DNA of 64,000 bases from Micavibrio sp964400125 (GCA_964400125.1 CAYNSR010000004.1:1-64000); one strand, 5' to 3'. Positions 1-8,289 are shown, numbered from the stretch's first letter. A program made the numbers and translations. The notes: generated by a model not told the origin, from the sequence alone.

Positions 1-2349
1 GCGCTTGTAATCGTACTCCGCGTAGGCCTTGCGCACGACGACGTCGAGCTGCGTGAGCTGGTGGAGCATATAGCGCTCCAGCTCCGGCATGTCCGCGACC
101 TTCACCTCGAGCCCGGGCTTGTGGTGCGCGAGCGTGCCGAGCATCCAGCGCAAGGTGTTGCGCATCTTGCGGTAGGTCTCGACGAAGTTCTTCAGGATCT
201 CCGGGCCGATGCGGAGGTCGTCCGAATAGTCGGACGCGGCGACCCACAGGCGCAGGATGTCGGCGCCCGACTGCTTGATGACGTCCTGCGGCGCCGTCAC
301 GTTGCCGACCGACTTCGACATCTTCTGCCCCTTCTCGTCGAGGCAGAAGCCGTGCGTCAGCACGACGTCGAACGGCGCGCGGCCGCGCGTGCCACAGGAT
401 TCGAGCAGCGAGGAATGGAACCAGCCGCGGTGCTGGTCGGAGCCTTCCAGATAAAGGTCTGCCTTTTTTACACCATCGAAAACAGGCCATGTTTTGGTGT
501 CGCCAAGAACGAAAGCGTGAGTCGAGCCGGATTCGAACCAGACATCGACGATATCGAATACCTGATCGTAGTCATCCGGATTATATTGATCGCCGAGGAA
601 GAATTTAGCGTCATGCGACCACCATGCATCGGAGCCTTCGGTCTCGAACGTGTCGGCGATGCGTTTCAGGACCGCTTCGTCTTTCAGCGGTTCGTTTGTC
701 GCCTTGTTGACGAACAACGCGATCGGCACGCCCCAGGCGCGCTGGCGCGAGATGCACCAGTCGGGGCGGTTTTCGATCATGGCGGTGATGCGGGCTTCGC
801 CTTTTGTTGGAACCCAGCGCGTATCCTTGATGGATCGGAGCGCAAGATCACGCAGTTTCCCGCCACCGGACATTTTATCATCCATGCTGATGAACCATTG
901 CGGCGTGGTGCGGAAAATGAGCGGGGCCTTGGAGCGCCAGCTATGCGGGTAATCGTGGCGGATGGAGCCTTTGGCCAGCAATGAGCCAGCTTCGTCTAGG
1001 GCCTTGAGCACGGCAAAATTGCCATCACCCATTTCGCCTTTTTGCGTCAGGACTTCTTTTCCTGCGAACAGCGGGACATGGTCGCGGAATTTCCCATCAT
1101 CACTGACGTTATCGGGAATTTCAATTTCAACAAGTGGCTCATTACAAACTACTTTTTCTGATTCGGGTCTCTGCTTATCTAAAAGCACTGATTTTAAATA
1201 ACGGACTTTAAAGTTACGCGACTGGACAAGCCAAAAATCATCTTCGCCATGTCCCGGTGCAACATGGACGAATCCGGTTCCTGTGTCTTCGGTAACGAAA
1301 CCGCCCGCCAGCATCGGGACATCGTAATCGTAACCTTGCGCGTGGAGAGGGTGCGAACAGATGGTCCCATCTAAATCCGCGCCGGTGAGCTCGGCTTCAA
1401 GAGTCCAGGAGTCTATTTTTGCGGCTTCTTTTACGCTGTCGGCAAGTGACAGGGCGATAATGAGGCGCTCACCCGCCTGAATGCGAGGGGCACCAGCCCC
1501 CCCGCCCTTGCCCTCCCCCCCACTTGTGGGGGGGAGGGTTGGGATGGAGGGATTGTCGATGCGGAAGACGCCGTATTTTATTTTATCGCCATAGGCGATG
1601 GCACGGTTGGACGGGAGCGTCCATGGCGTTGTCGTCCAGATGACGACCGAAGCATCCTTCAGTTCAGGTCGTGATGCTGATTTGGCAGGAAACTTCACCC
1701 ACACCGTAATCGATTTATGCTCCTTATATTCCACCTCCGCTTCGGCCAGTGCGGTCTTTTCAACGACAGACCACATCACTGGTTTGACGCCTTTGTATAA
1801 TCCACCGTTCAGCAGGAATTTATGAATCTCGCGCACAATCTGCGCTTCGGCGCGTTTGGTCATGGTCAGATACGGCGTCTTCCAGTCGCCCGTAACGCCG
1901 AGACGTTGGAACTGTTTGCTCTGCACATCGACCCAGTTTTGCGCGAAGGCGCGGCATTCGGCGCGGAAGTCGAGGATGTTTACATCATCCTTGTTGCGGC
2001 CATCGGCGCGGTATTTTTCCTCGATCTTCCATTCGATGGGCAGGCCGTGGCAATCCCAGCCCGGCACATAGGGCGCGTTATAGCCCAGAGACTGGAAGGA
2101 GCGGTTGATGACGTCCTTTAAAATTTTGTTGAGCGCATGGCCCATATGAATATCGCCATTGGCGTAAGGCGGTCCGTCATGCAGCACCCATTTATCACGC
2201 GCGGCGGATTCATCGCGCAGGCGGGCATACAGATCTAGGTCCTGCCATTTTTTCAGGATTTCCGGTTCGCGTTTTGGTAACTCCCCGCGCATCGGGAAAT
2301 CGGTGCGGGGCAGGAAAATGGTGTCTTTGTATATGTCCTGATTGCTCAT
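1..2349 (-). CDS. ileS: Isoleucyl-tRNA synthetase, 3' end beyond window
   Basis: Class I aminoacyl-tRNA synthetase that charges tRNA-Ile in the cytoplasm. The frame opens at ATG 2349 and stays open to base 1, so about 783 residues are present and the C-terminal anticodon-binding part is missing. Seen: HMGHA (the HIGH signature) about 70 residues in, the CP1 editing region with TTPWTLP, DQHRGWF, and DEKGQKMSKS (KMSKS loop) near base 340. Two oddities sit inside the gene. A perfect 13-bp-arm G/C palindrome (1511-1538) adds a Pro/Gly-rich stretch to the editing domain. Bases 1-450 are about 65% G+C with almost only G/C-ending codons, against about 50% upstream. ribF lies 124 bp upstream on the same strand. 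Confidence 0.97.
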   Translation of the reverse strand, partial: MSNQDIYKDTIFLPRTDFPMRGELPKREPEILKKWQDLDLYARLRDESAARDKWVLHDGPPYANGDIHMGHALNKILKDVINRSFQSLGYNAPYVPGWDCHGLPIEWKIEEKYRADGRNKDDVNILDFRAECRAFAQNWVDVQSKQFQRLGVTGDWKTPYLTMTKRAEAQIVREIHKFLLNGGLYKGVKPVMWSVVEKTALAEAEVEYKEHKSITVWVKFPAKSASRPELKDASVVIWTTTPWTLPSNRAIAYGDKIKYGVFRIDNPSIPTLPPTSGGEGKGGGAGAPRIQAGERLIIALSLADSVKEAAKIDSWTLEAELTGADLDGTICSHPLHAQGYDYDVPMLAGGFVTEDTGTGFVHVAPGHGEDDFWLVQSRNFKVRYLKSVLLDKQRPESEKVVCNEPLVEIEIPDNVSDDGKFRDHVPLFAGKEVLTQKGEMGDGNFAVLKALDEAGSLLAKGSIRHDYPHSWRSKAPLIFRTTPQWFISMDDKMSGGGKLRDLALRSIKDTRWVPTKGEARITAMIENRPDWCISRQRAWGVPIALFVNKATNEPLKDEAVLKRIADTFETEGSDAWWSHDAKFFLGDQYNPDDYDQVFDIVDVWFESGSTHAFVLGDTKTWPVFDGVKKADLYLEGSDQHRGWFHSSLLESCGTRGRAPFDVVLTHGFCLDEKGQKMSKSVGNVTAPQDVIKQSGADILRLWVAASDYSDDLRIGPEILKNFVETYRKMRNTLRWMLGTLAHHKPGLEVKVADMPELERYMLHQLTQLDVVVRKAYAEYDYKR
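1511..1538. repeat. Perfect G/C palindrome inside ileS
   Basis: Arms CCCTCCCCCCCAC (1511-1523) and GTGGGGGGGAGGG (1526-1538) are perfect reverse complements separated by TT. The element is read in frame on the minus strand as part of ileS. With its flanks it adds roughly 20 Pro/Gly/Ser-rich residues (including TLPPTSGGEG and GGGAGAP) between two conserved pieces of the editing domain. It resembles short palindromic repeats dispersed in alphaproteobacterial genomes. I see no second copy in this window. Confidence 0.8.
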
Positions 2350-2473
2350 GGTCTTGTGCATTGCCTGATATCAAAGGGAAAGAGCGGGCAGTTTTGCGTA
2401 AATAGTGCTGGAAATCAAGGTTTTCCGGGTTTTCAGAGTCGCATTTCACGGACACATTTTAGATATATGGAAA

Positions 2474-3406
2474 TTATTGTTTCAGGATGCGCCGCGCTTC
2501 GGCGCAATCCTGCCCGATTTGCGCAATCAGGGCGTCGAGATTTTCGAATTTTGCTTCGCCGCGCAGGCGTTTGACCGGGCGGACGCGCAGGGTTTTGTCG
2601 TAGATATCGCGGTCGAAATCGAAGATATGCGCCTCGACCTGGCCTTCGCTCAGGGCAAACATCGGGCGGATACCGATATTGGTGGCTGCTGGCAGCCACG
2701 GCGCATCCGGGCCGTCCTCGATAATTTTGACGAAGGTGGCATAGACACCATAGGCGGGATGCAAAATATCCTTTAGCGGGACATTGGCGGTCGGGTAGCC
2801 GAGTTCGCGGCCCCTGCGGTCGCCGACCTGTATGACCCCGCGAATTTCCCATGGCCAGCCGAGAAGATCGTTGGCGGTGTCCATGTCCCCGGCGCGGAGG
2901 GCCTGCCGGATGGCGCTGGAGGAAAAAACCACGCCGTCGTCGTCGTCGCCGAATTTTTCCAAAACGGTGACGCTCAGGCCCGAATCGATCAGGGTCTGCG
3001 CATTGCCCTTGCGCAACTGGCCGAAGCAAAAATCATTCCCTACCACGACATGCGCGGCACCAAGCCCTTGTCGCAGGATACGTTCGATGAATTGTTCCGG
3101 AGTTTGCGAGGCAAAATCCCAGTCGAAGGGCAGGGTCACCAGCGCGTCGATACCGCTGGCGGCAAGGCGTTCGGCCTTGGTTTCGGGTGTGGTCAGGCGG
3201 AAGGACGGATCGTCGGGGCGGAAAAGATGGCGCGGATGCGGCTCAAAAGTCAGGACAATGCATTTCCCCCCCCGTTCGCGCGCGATCCGGCAGGCTTCCG
3301 CGATCAGGGCCTGATGGCCGCGATGGACGCCATCGAAATTGCCGATGACGATCACATTCCCCCGGGCGGATTCGGGAAGGGATTCAAGGGTTGTGTAGAA
3401 TTCCAT
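2474..3406 (-). CDS. ribF: Bifunctional riboflavin kinase / FAD synthetase
   Basis: 310 residues, the usual length for RibF. It phosphorylates riboflavin to FMN and adenylates FMN to FAD in the cytoplasm. The N-terminal nucleotidyltransferase half shows IGNFDGVHRGHQ (the GxFDGVHxGH signature) near residue 22 and a VVGNDFCFG segment. The C-terminal flavokinase half shows GYPTANVPL followed by AYGVYA, the substrate-binding pattern of this fold. It lies 47 bp downstream of ackA and upstream of ileS, all on the minus strand. The start is the only ATG ahead of the conserved domain, and no strong ribosome-binding site precedes it. Confidence 0.95.
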   Translation of the reverse strand: MEFYTTLESLPESARGNVIVIGNFDGVHRGHQALIAEACRIARERGGKCIVLTFEPHPRHLFRPDDPSFRLTTPETKAERLAASGIDALVTLPFDWDFASQTPEQFIERILRQGLGAAHVVVGNDFCFGQLRKGNAQTLIDSGLSVTVLEKFGDDDDGVVFSSSAIRQALRAGDMDTANDLLGWPWEIRGVIQVGDRRGRELGYPTANVPLKDILHPAYGVYATFVKIIEDGPDAPWLPAATNIGIRPMFALSEGQVEAHIFDFDRDIYDKTLRVRPVKRLRGEAKFENLDALIAQIGQDCAEARRILKQ

Positions 3407-3453
3407 GGGGTTTTTCTAGCACGGGCATTTTCAAAAAAACAGGCATGTTTCTT

Positions 3454-4608
3454 TCATGGCGCGGGCGGGGGTGGCGGGATTGACGGTGCGGGTGCGGCCT
3501 GCATCGCGTTTTTGACATGTCGCGCCATCATCAGTTCCTCATTGGTCGGGATAACGTAGATGCCGATTTTTCCGGCGGCAGCGTGAATTTCAGGAAGATT
3601 GGCGTGATTGGACGCCGCATCGGCAACGATGCCGAGATGGCCAAGGCGGGCGCAGATTTTTTCCCGGATGACGGGGGCGTTTTCGCCGATTCCGGCGGTG
3701 AAGACCAGCGCATCGATTCCGCCGAGATCGACGGCAAGCGATGCCGCATGCCGTGCCGCGATCAGGCAGAAAAGATCGACAGCCTCGGCAGCCCCGGCGG
3801 ACGGGCTGGCCAGTAATGCGCGCATATCGGCGGAAAGGCCGGAAACCCCCTGAAGGCCGGAATGTTTCTGGAACAGGTCGCTGACGCTTTTGGCCGACAT
3901 GGATTTTTCTTCCATCAGGTGCAGGGCGATGCCGCTGTCGATCGTGCCGGTGCGGGTTCCCATCATCAGGCCCTCGAGCGGGGTGAAGCCCATGGTTGTA
4001 GCAACGCTTTGGCAGTTTTTCATCGCGCACATGCTGGCGCCGTTGCCGAGATGGGCGACGATGACGCGGCCCTGCGCGTGGCGGGGTGCCACCTGCGGCA
4101 GGATCGAGGCGATGTATTCATAGGATGATCCGTGAAAACCGTAGCGAATGATTCCGCTATCGCTGAAGCTTCGCGGAAGGGCGTAAATCTGGTTCAGGCG
4201 TGGCTGGGTCCGGTGAAAGGCCGTGTCAAAACAGGCAATTTGCGGCAGGTCCGGGTGTTGCGCCAGAATGCGTTTGACGGGGTTGAGATTATGTGGCTGG
4301 TGCAGCGGAGCAAGCGGTATCAGTGCCCGCAGGTCTGCCAGAACCTGGTCATCTATTTTTTGTGGAGCGGCGTAGTGCCGCCCGCCATGCACGACACGGT
4401 GACCGATGCCGATGACGTTGTGCGCGGGGATCAGGTCGAGAATGTTCTGAAAGGCGGTGTCATATCCGGTTTTGTCGTCGATTTCGATTTTGTTCCGTGC
4501 GATCACGGAAAGGGTATCTGCGCGGTAGAGCGCGTATTTGATCGACGACGATCCGGCATTGACGATCAGAATCGAGGCCGGGGCCGGAAGAGCGTTCCCG
4601 CCAGTCAC
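3454..4608 (-). CDS. ackA: Acetate kinase
   Basis: 384 residues; interconverts acetyl phosphate plus ADP and acetate plus ATP. Family motifs seen: ILIVNAGSSSIKY at the N terminus, CFDTAFH, YGFHGSS, GASMCA, PLEGLMMGTRTG and FTAGIGEN. The GTG start overlaps the TGA of the upstream pta gene (GTGA), indicating translational coupling. The C terminus carries an unusual proline-rich tail (SIPPPPPAP) beyond the conserved fold, which may be dispensable. With pta it forms the substrate-level phosphorylation module used during overflow or anaerobic metabolism. Confidence 0.96.
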   Translation of the reverse strand: MTGGNALPAPASILIVNAGSSSIKYALYRADTLSVIARNKIEIDDKTGYDTAFQNILDLIPAHNVIGIGHRVVHGGRHYAAPQKIDDQVLADLRALIPLAPLHQPHNLNPVKRILAQHPDLPQIACFDTAFHRTQPRLNQIYALPRSFSDSGIIRYGFHGSSYEYIASILPQVAPRHAQGRVIVAHLGNGASMCAMKNCQSVATTMGFTPLEGLMMGTRTGTIDSGIALHLMEEKSMSAKSVSDLFQKHSGLQGVSGLSADMRALLASPSAGAAEAVDLFCLIAARHAASLAVDLGGIDALVFTAGIGENAPVIREKICARLGHLGIVADAASNHANLPEIHAAAGKIGIYVIPTNEELMMARHVKNAMQAAPAPSIPPPPPAP

Positions 4609-5477
4609 GGTGTCGCCCCCGGTGCGCTGCGGGCGCAGAACAGAGCCATGGCTGCAGAATTCTTGCGGCAGGCGGCATCGTCGGCGCGGCTGGTCAGGAT
4701 GATCGGGACTTTTGCACCCAGCACGATTCCGCCGCCTTCGGCAGTACCCATTTTGACGCGGGATTTGTAAAAGATATTTCCGGACTGGATTTCAGGAAAC
4801 ACTAAAATATCGGGATGTCCGGCCACGGTGGAAAAAATCCCTTTCAGTTTTGCTGCCTCGGGCGAAATCGCGATGTCGAGTGAAAGCGGGCCGTCGACAT
4901 TGCCGTTGCGGATCTGCTTGCGCAGGCTCATGGTTTTCAGGATCGCGGCGTTGAGGGTTGAAGGCATTTCCTCGAGGACGTCTTCCGTCGCGGCCAGCAG
5001 CGCGACATCGGGCGTGCGGCCTTCCATGCGCCAGAAAAAATCGATTGCGTTCTGGATGATATCGACATGGGTTTTAAGATCGGGTGCGGTATTAATCGCG
5101 GTGTCGGTGATATAAAGCGGTTTGTGGTAATACGGATCGTTGAGGAGGAACAGATGCGACATGCGCTGGCGGGTGCGCAGGCTTCCTTCCCGCGCAACGA
5201 TTGGACCCAGAAATTCATTGGTGTGGATTTTTCCCTTCATCAGGGATTCGGCGCGGCCTTCGCCGATGAGTTGCACCGCCCGGAGCGCGGCGGCGTGGCT
5301 GTGGTCTGCGGGGACGATTTCGTAGGCTGAAATATCGATCCCGGCATCGGCGGCAGCCTGTTTTATTTTTGCCTCCGGCCCGACGAGGACGGGAACGATC
5401 AATCCGGCCCGGGCCGATTCATCGGCACCTTGCAGGGAATGCATGTCAACAGGGTGGACGACCGCAACGCGCAGCAC
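4605..5477 (-). CDS. pta: Phosphate acetyl/butyryltransferase
   Basis: A PTA_PTB-family enzyme of about 290 residues that exchanges the CoA of an acyl-CoA for phosphate, giving the acyl phosphate used by the adjacent acetate kinase. Conserved blocks seen: VAVVHPVDMHSL near the start, SLMKGKIHTN, VDGPLSLDIAIS, SGNIFYKS, and GIVLGAKVPIILTSRAD near the end. I chose GTG 5477 because the homology begins there and longer forms would run deep into nagB; the remaining overlap with nagB is 32 bp. It lacks the N-terminal DRTGG/P-loop domain of long Pta enzymes. Whether acetyl or butyryl is preferred cannot be told from sequence; ackA next door favours acetyl. Confidence 0.9.
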   Translation of the reverse strand: MLRVAVVHPVDMHSLQGADESARAGLIVPVLVGPEAKIKQAAADAGIDISAYEIVPADHSHAAALRAVQLIGEGRAESLMKGKIHTNEFLGPIVAREGSLRTRQRMSHLFLLNDPYYHKPLYITDTAINTAPDLKTHVDIIQNAIDFFWRMEGRTPDVALLAATEDVLEEMPSTLNAAILKTMSLRKQIRNGNVDGPLSLDIAISPEAAKLKGIFSTVAGHPDILVFPEIQSGNIFYKSRVKMGTAEGGGIVLGAKVPIILTSRADDAACRKNSAAMALFCARSAPGATP

Positions 5478-6204
5478 GGTCAGTAACGATGCTGACCCCC
5501 GGGATGGTGCGCAGATAGGTCGCGGGAAGGGCGGGATCGACGGATTCATGCAAAACCCGGTCAAGGATGGCAGCCTTGTGCGCGCCGGTGACCAGCAGCA
5601 ATGTGCGGCGCGCGGCGGCGAGATTGCCAAGACCCAATGTCATTCCCATTTTTGGAACACGTTCGGCGCTGCCCCAGTACGCGGCATTGGCGGCGATGGT
5701 TTCCGGCGTCAGCAATACGACATGGGCCGGCTCGTCGAACGGGCTACCCGGTTCGTTGAAGGCGATATGGCCGTTGGTACCGAGCCCTAAAACGGCGAGG
5801 TCGATGGGGCCGTTTTGTTGCAGCCAGAGATCGATCCGTGCGGCCTCTGCTGCCGGGTCTGGTGTGTCGCTGTAGAAAATTGTGCGGGCGGATTCCGGGT
5901 GACCAATCCGATCAAGAAATTCTTTCCGCAGCCAGCCGTAGAGCAATCGCGGATCGCCGGGCGGCAGGCCGATATATTCGTCGAGAGCAAGGAAGCGCAT
6001 CCGGTCCCACAGATTGCGGCGATGGCCGTGACGGGTAACCAGCATGCGATACATATCCAGCGGCGTATGTCCCGTTGGCAGGACGACCAGTGGATTTTCA
6101 ACTGCTTCCAGACAAGAGATAAAAAGATCCGCCGCGATTTCCGCGAAAGCGTTACTGTCTTCCCCGGTTCGGATGTCGGGCAGGAATGCAGTTTGTGCGT
6201 TCAT
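5446..6204 (-). CDS. nagB: Glucosamine-6-phosphate deaminase (NagB family)
   Basis: About 252 residues of the NagB/6-phosphogluconolactonase fold. Predicted to convert glucosamine 6-phosphate to fructose 6-phosphate and ammonia. Seen: LPTGHTPLDMY (sugar-phosphate loop), LALDEYIGLP, and GLGTNGHIAFNEPGSPFD, which matches the catalytic GxGxDGHIAFNEPG block with Asn in place of Asp. ATG 6204 overlaps the stop of the upstream response regulator as ATGA and has GGAG eight bases before it. The overlapped neighbours put it in one transcript with a response regulator, pta and ackA. No nagA or nagE is in the window, so a sugar-phosphate isomerase with another substrate remains possible. Confidence 0.85.
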   Translation of the reverse strand: MNAQTAFLPDIRTGEDSNAFAEIAADLFISCLEAVENPLVVLPTGHTPLDMYRMLVTRHGHRRNLWDRMRFLALDEYIGLPPGDPRLLYGWLRKEFLDRIGHPESARTIFYSDTPDPAAEAARIDLWLQQNGPIDLAVLGLGTNGHIAFNEPGSPFDEPAHVVLLTPETIAANAAYWGSAERVPKMGMTLGLGNLAAARRTLLLVTGAHKAAILDRVLHESVDPALPATYLRTIPGVSIVTDRAARCGRPPC

Positions 6205-6581
6205 GTCCATTGCTCCAGTTTTTGTGCCAGCTCTTCGAGCCGGAAGGGTTTGGTCAGGCAGTCGTTCATCCCGGCCTTCAGACACAACATCCTGTCGTCT
6301 CCCGTGGCCTTGCCGGTGGAGGCAATGATTGGCGTCGGTGGCGTGTGTTTTTCCTTTTCCCTGTTGCGGATCTGTCGAGTGATTTCCATGCCGTCCATAT
6401 CCGGCAACTGTACATCCATGATAATCAGGGCGTAATTGTTCTCCATGGATTTTTGCAGCGCGGCTTTTCCGCTGCTCGCGACATCGCACTCGTATCCTTC
6501 GTCTTCGAGGAAATACGAAGTCATAATGATCGTCGGTTCGTAATCCTCGACCAGCAATATCCGTTTTTTTGTCTCTGGCAT
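6201..6581 (-). CDS. Single-domain response regulator (CheY-like)
   Basis: A stand-alone receiver domain of about 126 residues with no output domain. Seen: RILLVEDYEP (acid pocket), LIIMDVQLPDMDGME with the phospho-acceptor Asp at residue 56, IIASTGK with the switch Thr, and the conserved Lys in CLTKPF. ATG 6581 is preceded by GGGAG at good spacing; an upstream ATG at 6605 is possible but has no ribosome site. It is the first gene of a four-gene overlapped operon with nagB, pta and ackA. It is divergent from three further receivers, from which it differs in lacking the C-terminal W-x-WP tail. Confidence 0.92.
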   Translation of the reverse strand: MPETKKRILLVEDYEPTIIMTSYFLEDEGYECDVASSGKAALQKSMENNYALIIMDVQLPDMDGMEITRQIRNREKEKHTPPTPIIASTGKATGDDRMLCLKAGMNDCLTKPFRLEELAQKLEQWT

Positions 6582-6679
6582 TTTGTTCTCCCGAGAAGGT
6601 TCCATTTATTTTTAAATTTTTATTTTGTTCACGTTTTTTCTGCCTTCTTCACACAATTTAAAAACCTGTCGGCTTAGAG

Positions 6680-6700
6680 TCACTGTATACGGAACAGTGA
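6680..6700. promoter_or_regulatory. Inverted repeat between divergent response regulators
   Basis: TCACTGT (6680-6686), a 7-base spacer, then ACAGTGA (6694-6700): a perfect 7-bp-arm inverted repeat 20 bases upstream of the 6720 start, in the 114-138-bp divergent region. Position and symmetry suit a repressor or activator operator controlling one or both regulator genes. The cognate protein is unknown. Confidence 0.4.
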
Positions 6701-6719
6701 TTGCCGGAGGCTCTGGACA

Positions 6720-7175
6720 ATGATGTATTCGAAGTATCAGAAAGAATCGGAAGTCTGCCAGAAACCATGCCGGGTTTTGATGGTTGAAGACAACCCCGAT
6801 GATCGTCTTCTTGCAAAAAAAAATCTTGGAACTTCCGGCGAAGTCGGTGAAGTCGTGTGTTTTCCCGATGGTGCGGCACTGATGGGATATATCAGGCAGC
6901 AGGAGACAGGCGATACGCCGCTCCGGAGTGCGCCGACGGTGATTGTCCTTGACCTGAATATGCCAAAAATGGACGGTTTCGAGGTGTTGCGCCAATTGAA
7001 GACCGAGGCCTTGCTGCGCGATGTGCCGGTGATTGTTGTGTCCGGTGCGCCGACATTCGAGAATGTCAGCCGGGCCTTTGCATTGAAAGCGGATGCGTTT
7101 TTCAGGAAGCCGTTAAGTGCCTGCGATTTGCATGTTTTCTTGCGTCATGGCTGGCCGTGGCCGCAGCAGCGTTAG
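6720..7175 (+). CDS. Rcp1-like single-domain response regulator 1
   Basis: 151 residues, receiver domain only. Seen: VLMVEDNPDDR (acidic pocket typical of Rcp1-type regulators, which serve phytochrome-like kinases), VIVLDLNMPKMDGFEVLR with phospho-acceptor Asp78, VIVVSGAPT, and FFRKPL with the conserved Lys. The C terminus ends HGWPWPQQR, a W-x-WP motif shared with the next two regulators. A GGAGG ribosome site sits before the ATG. First of three tandem paralogues facing a convergent histidine kinase. Confidence 0.93.
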   Translation: MMYSKYQKESEVCQKPCRVLMVEDNPDDRLLAKKNLGTSGEVGEVVCFPDGAALMGYIRQQETGDTPLRSAPTVIVLDLNMPKMDGFEVLRQLKTEALLRDVPVIVVSGAPTFENVSRAFALKADAFFRKPLSACDLHVFLRHGWPWPQQR

Positions 7176-7312
7176 TAAAATTTACGGCAATAAAATTGCA
7201 ACATTACTGGAAAGGTTGCAAGGGAATTCTAGCTATATGTAATGGTAATAACGATGCGGCTGCCCTGTCGGCGTGATGCGTGATGGGGACGGTTGGAAGG
7301 GAGTTGTCGCGC

Positions 7313-7804
7313 ATGATCCGTAAAAATTTGCACTTGCCGGGTGTCAATATGGAATCCGCGAAGATTGGTCCCATCGCGCCGTGTCGGGTGTTTCTGGTCG
7401 AGGACGATGTTGATGACGGGCTTCTCAACAAACGGCGGCTTGAAGCGTCGGAACATGTCAGGGAGGTTCTGGTTTTTCCCGACGGGGACGCGTTGATCCG
7501 TTATATGAAGGAACAGGGTTTTCAGGATCGTTCCGTGATGTGCATGACGCCGACGATGATTATCGTTGATCTGAACATGCCGAAGATGGACGGCTTCGAG
7601 GTTCTGGCGGCGCTGAAATCTGATCCGTTCCTGCAGGACATTCCGGTTGTCGTCGTCTCCGGCGACCCGTCTTACGAGAACGTACGAAAGGCGCACAGTC
7701 TCCGCGCCGACGGATTTTTCAGCAAGCCGTTGAATGTCTACAATATCCAGACGTTTTTCAGCAAAGCGTGGCAGTGGCCGAAAGAGGAAATGTGGATGTC
7801 CTGA
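7313..7804 (+). CDS. Rcp1-like single-domain response regulator 2
   Basis: About 163 residues. The receiver has VFLVEDDVDDG, IIVDLNMPKMDGFEVL with phospho-acceptor Asp86, VVVVSGDPS and FFSKPL. ATG 7313 is chosen because AAGGGAG lies nine bases upstream; ATG 7280 is in frame without a clear site. The tail reads AWQWPKEE, again W-x-WP. It is close in sequence to regulator 1 over the LNMPKMDGFEVL block, which points to tandem duplication. A TTGCAAC-N12-GTTGCAA inverted repeat (7196-7221) lies in the gap upstream. Confidence 0.92.
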   Translation: MIRKNLHLPGVNMESAKIGPIAPCRVFLVEDDVDDGLLNKRRLEASEHVREVLVFPDGDALIRYMKEQGFQDRSVMCMTPTMIIVDLNMPKMDGFEVLAALKSDPFLQDIPVVVVSGDPSYENVRKAHSLRADGFFSKPLNVYNIQTFFSKAWQWPKEEMWMS

Positions 7805-7818
7805 AACAGGGGGCGCGT

Positions 7819-8289
7819 ATGATGTCGAGCGTAACGGAAAAATCGCAAGGTGCGGAACCGCCTCTGGAGAGCGTTGAGCAGTATATCGTTTACCTTGTCG
7901 AGGACGATCTCGACGACAGGAAGCAGATGCTGCATACGTTGCGGAAATCCCCGTATGTTTCCGAGGTCCAGTGTTTCGCCACAGGCGACCAGTTGATCGC
8001 CCATTTCGTCAAGGAGGGGTATTACAGCGGTAATTTATTACGTTATATCCCGACTCTGGTCATGCTGGACATCTATATGCCGGGGACGGACGGGATTGAT
8101 ACGTTGCGCAATCTGAAGGAACATCCGATGACACGGGATATTCCCGTGGTGATCGTCACTGGTGACGTTTCCAAAGAGCGAACCCGCGAAGCTTTTCGGT
8201 TCAAGGCGAATGCATTTTTGCAAAAGCCGCTCGATCTCGAGCATATCCACAAGGTGTTCAGGACCGGATGGGACTGGCCGACGGCCTGA
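7819..8289 (+). CDS. Rcp1-like single-domain response regulator 3
   Basis: About 156 residues. The receiver has YLVEDDLDDR, VMLDIYMPGTDGIDTLR with phospho-acceptor Asp84, VVIVTGDVS and FLQKPLDLE. ATG 7819 has AGGGGG just upstream and starts 14 bases after the stop of regulator 2. The end (GWDWPTA) carries the W-x-WP tail. It is the most diverged of the three. Its 3' end overlaps that of the convergent kinase gene by 32 bp. Confidence 0.92.
   Translation: MMSSVTEKSQGAEPPLESVEQYIVYLVEDDLDDRKQMLHTLRKSPYVSEVQCFATGDQLIAHFVKEGYYSGNLLRYIPTLVMLDIYMPGTDGIDTLRNLKEHPMTRDIPVVIVTGDVSKERTREAFRFKANAFLQKPLDLEHIHKVFRTGWDWPTA

Noticed and set aside
61..984. Long plus-strand open frame opposite ileS
   Set aside because: The minus strand reads as IleRS without interruption, with HIGH and KMSKS motifs. 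The plus frame shows no family motif and is a shadow of G/C-rich codons.
2361..2374. TTGCC-TGAT-ATCAA before ileS as an FNR-type box
   Set aside because: The left half-site lacks TTGA, and ileS is not an expected target. Likely chance.
7196..7221. TTGCAAC-N12-GTTGCAA as a terminator after receiver 1
   Set aside because: The arms are only 7 bp, the loop is long and no T-run follows. It may be an operator, but there is too little to call it.
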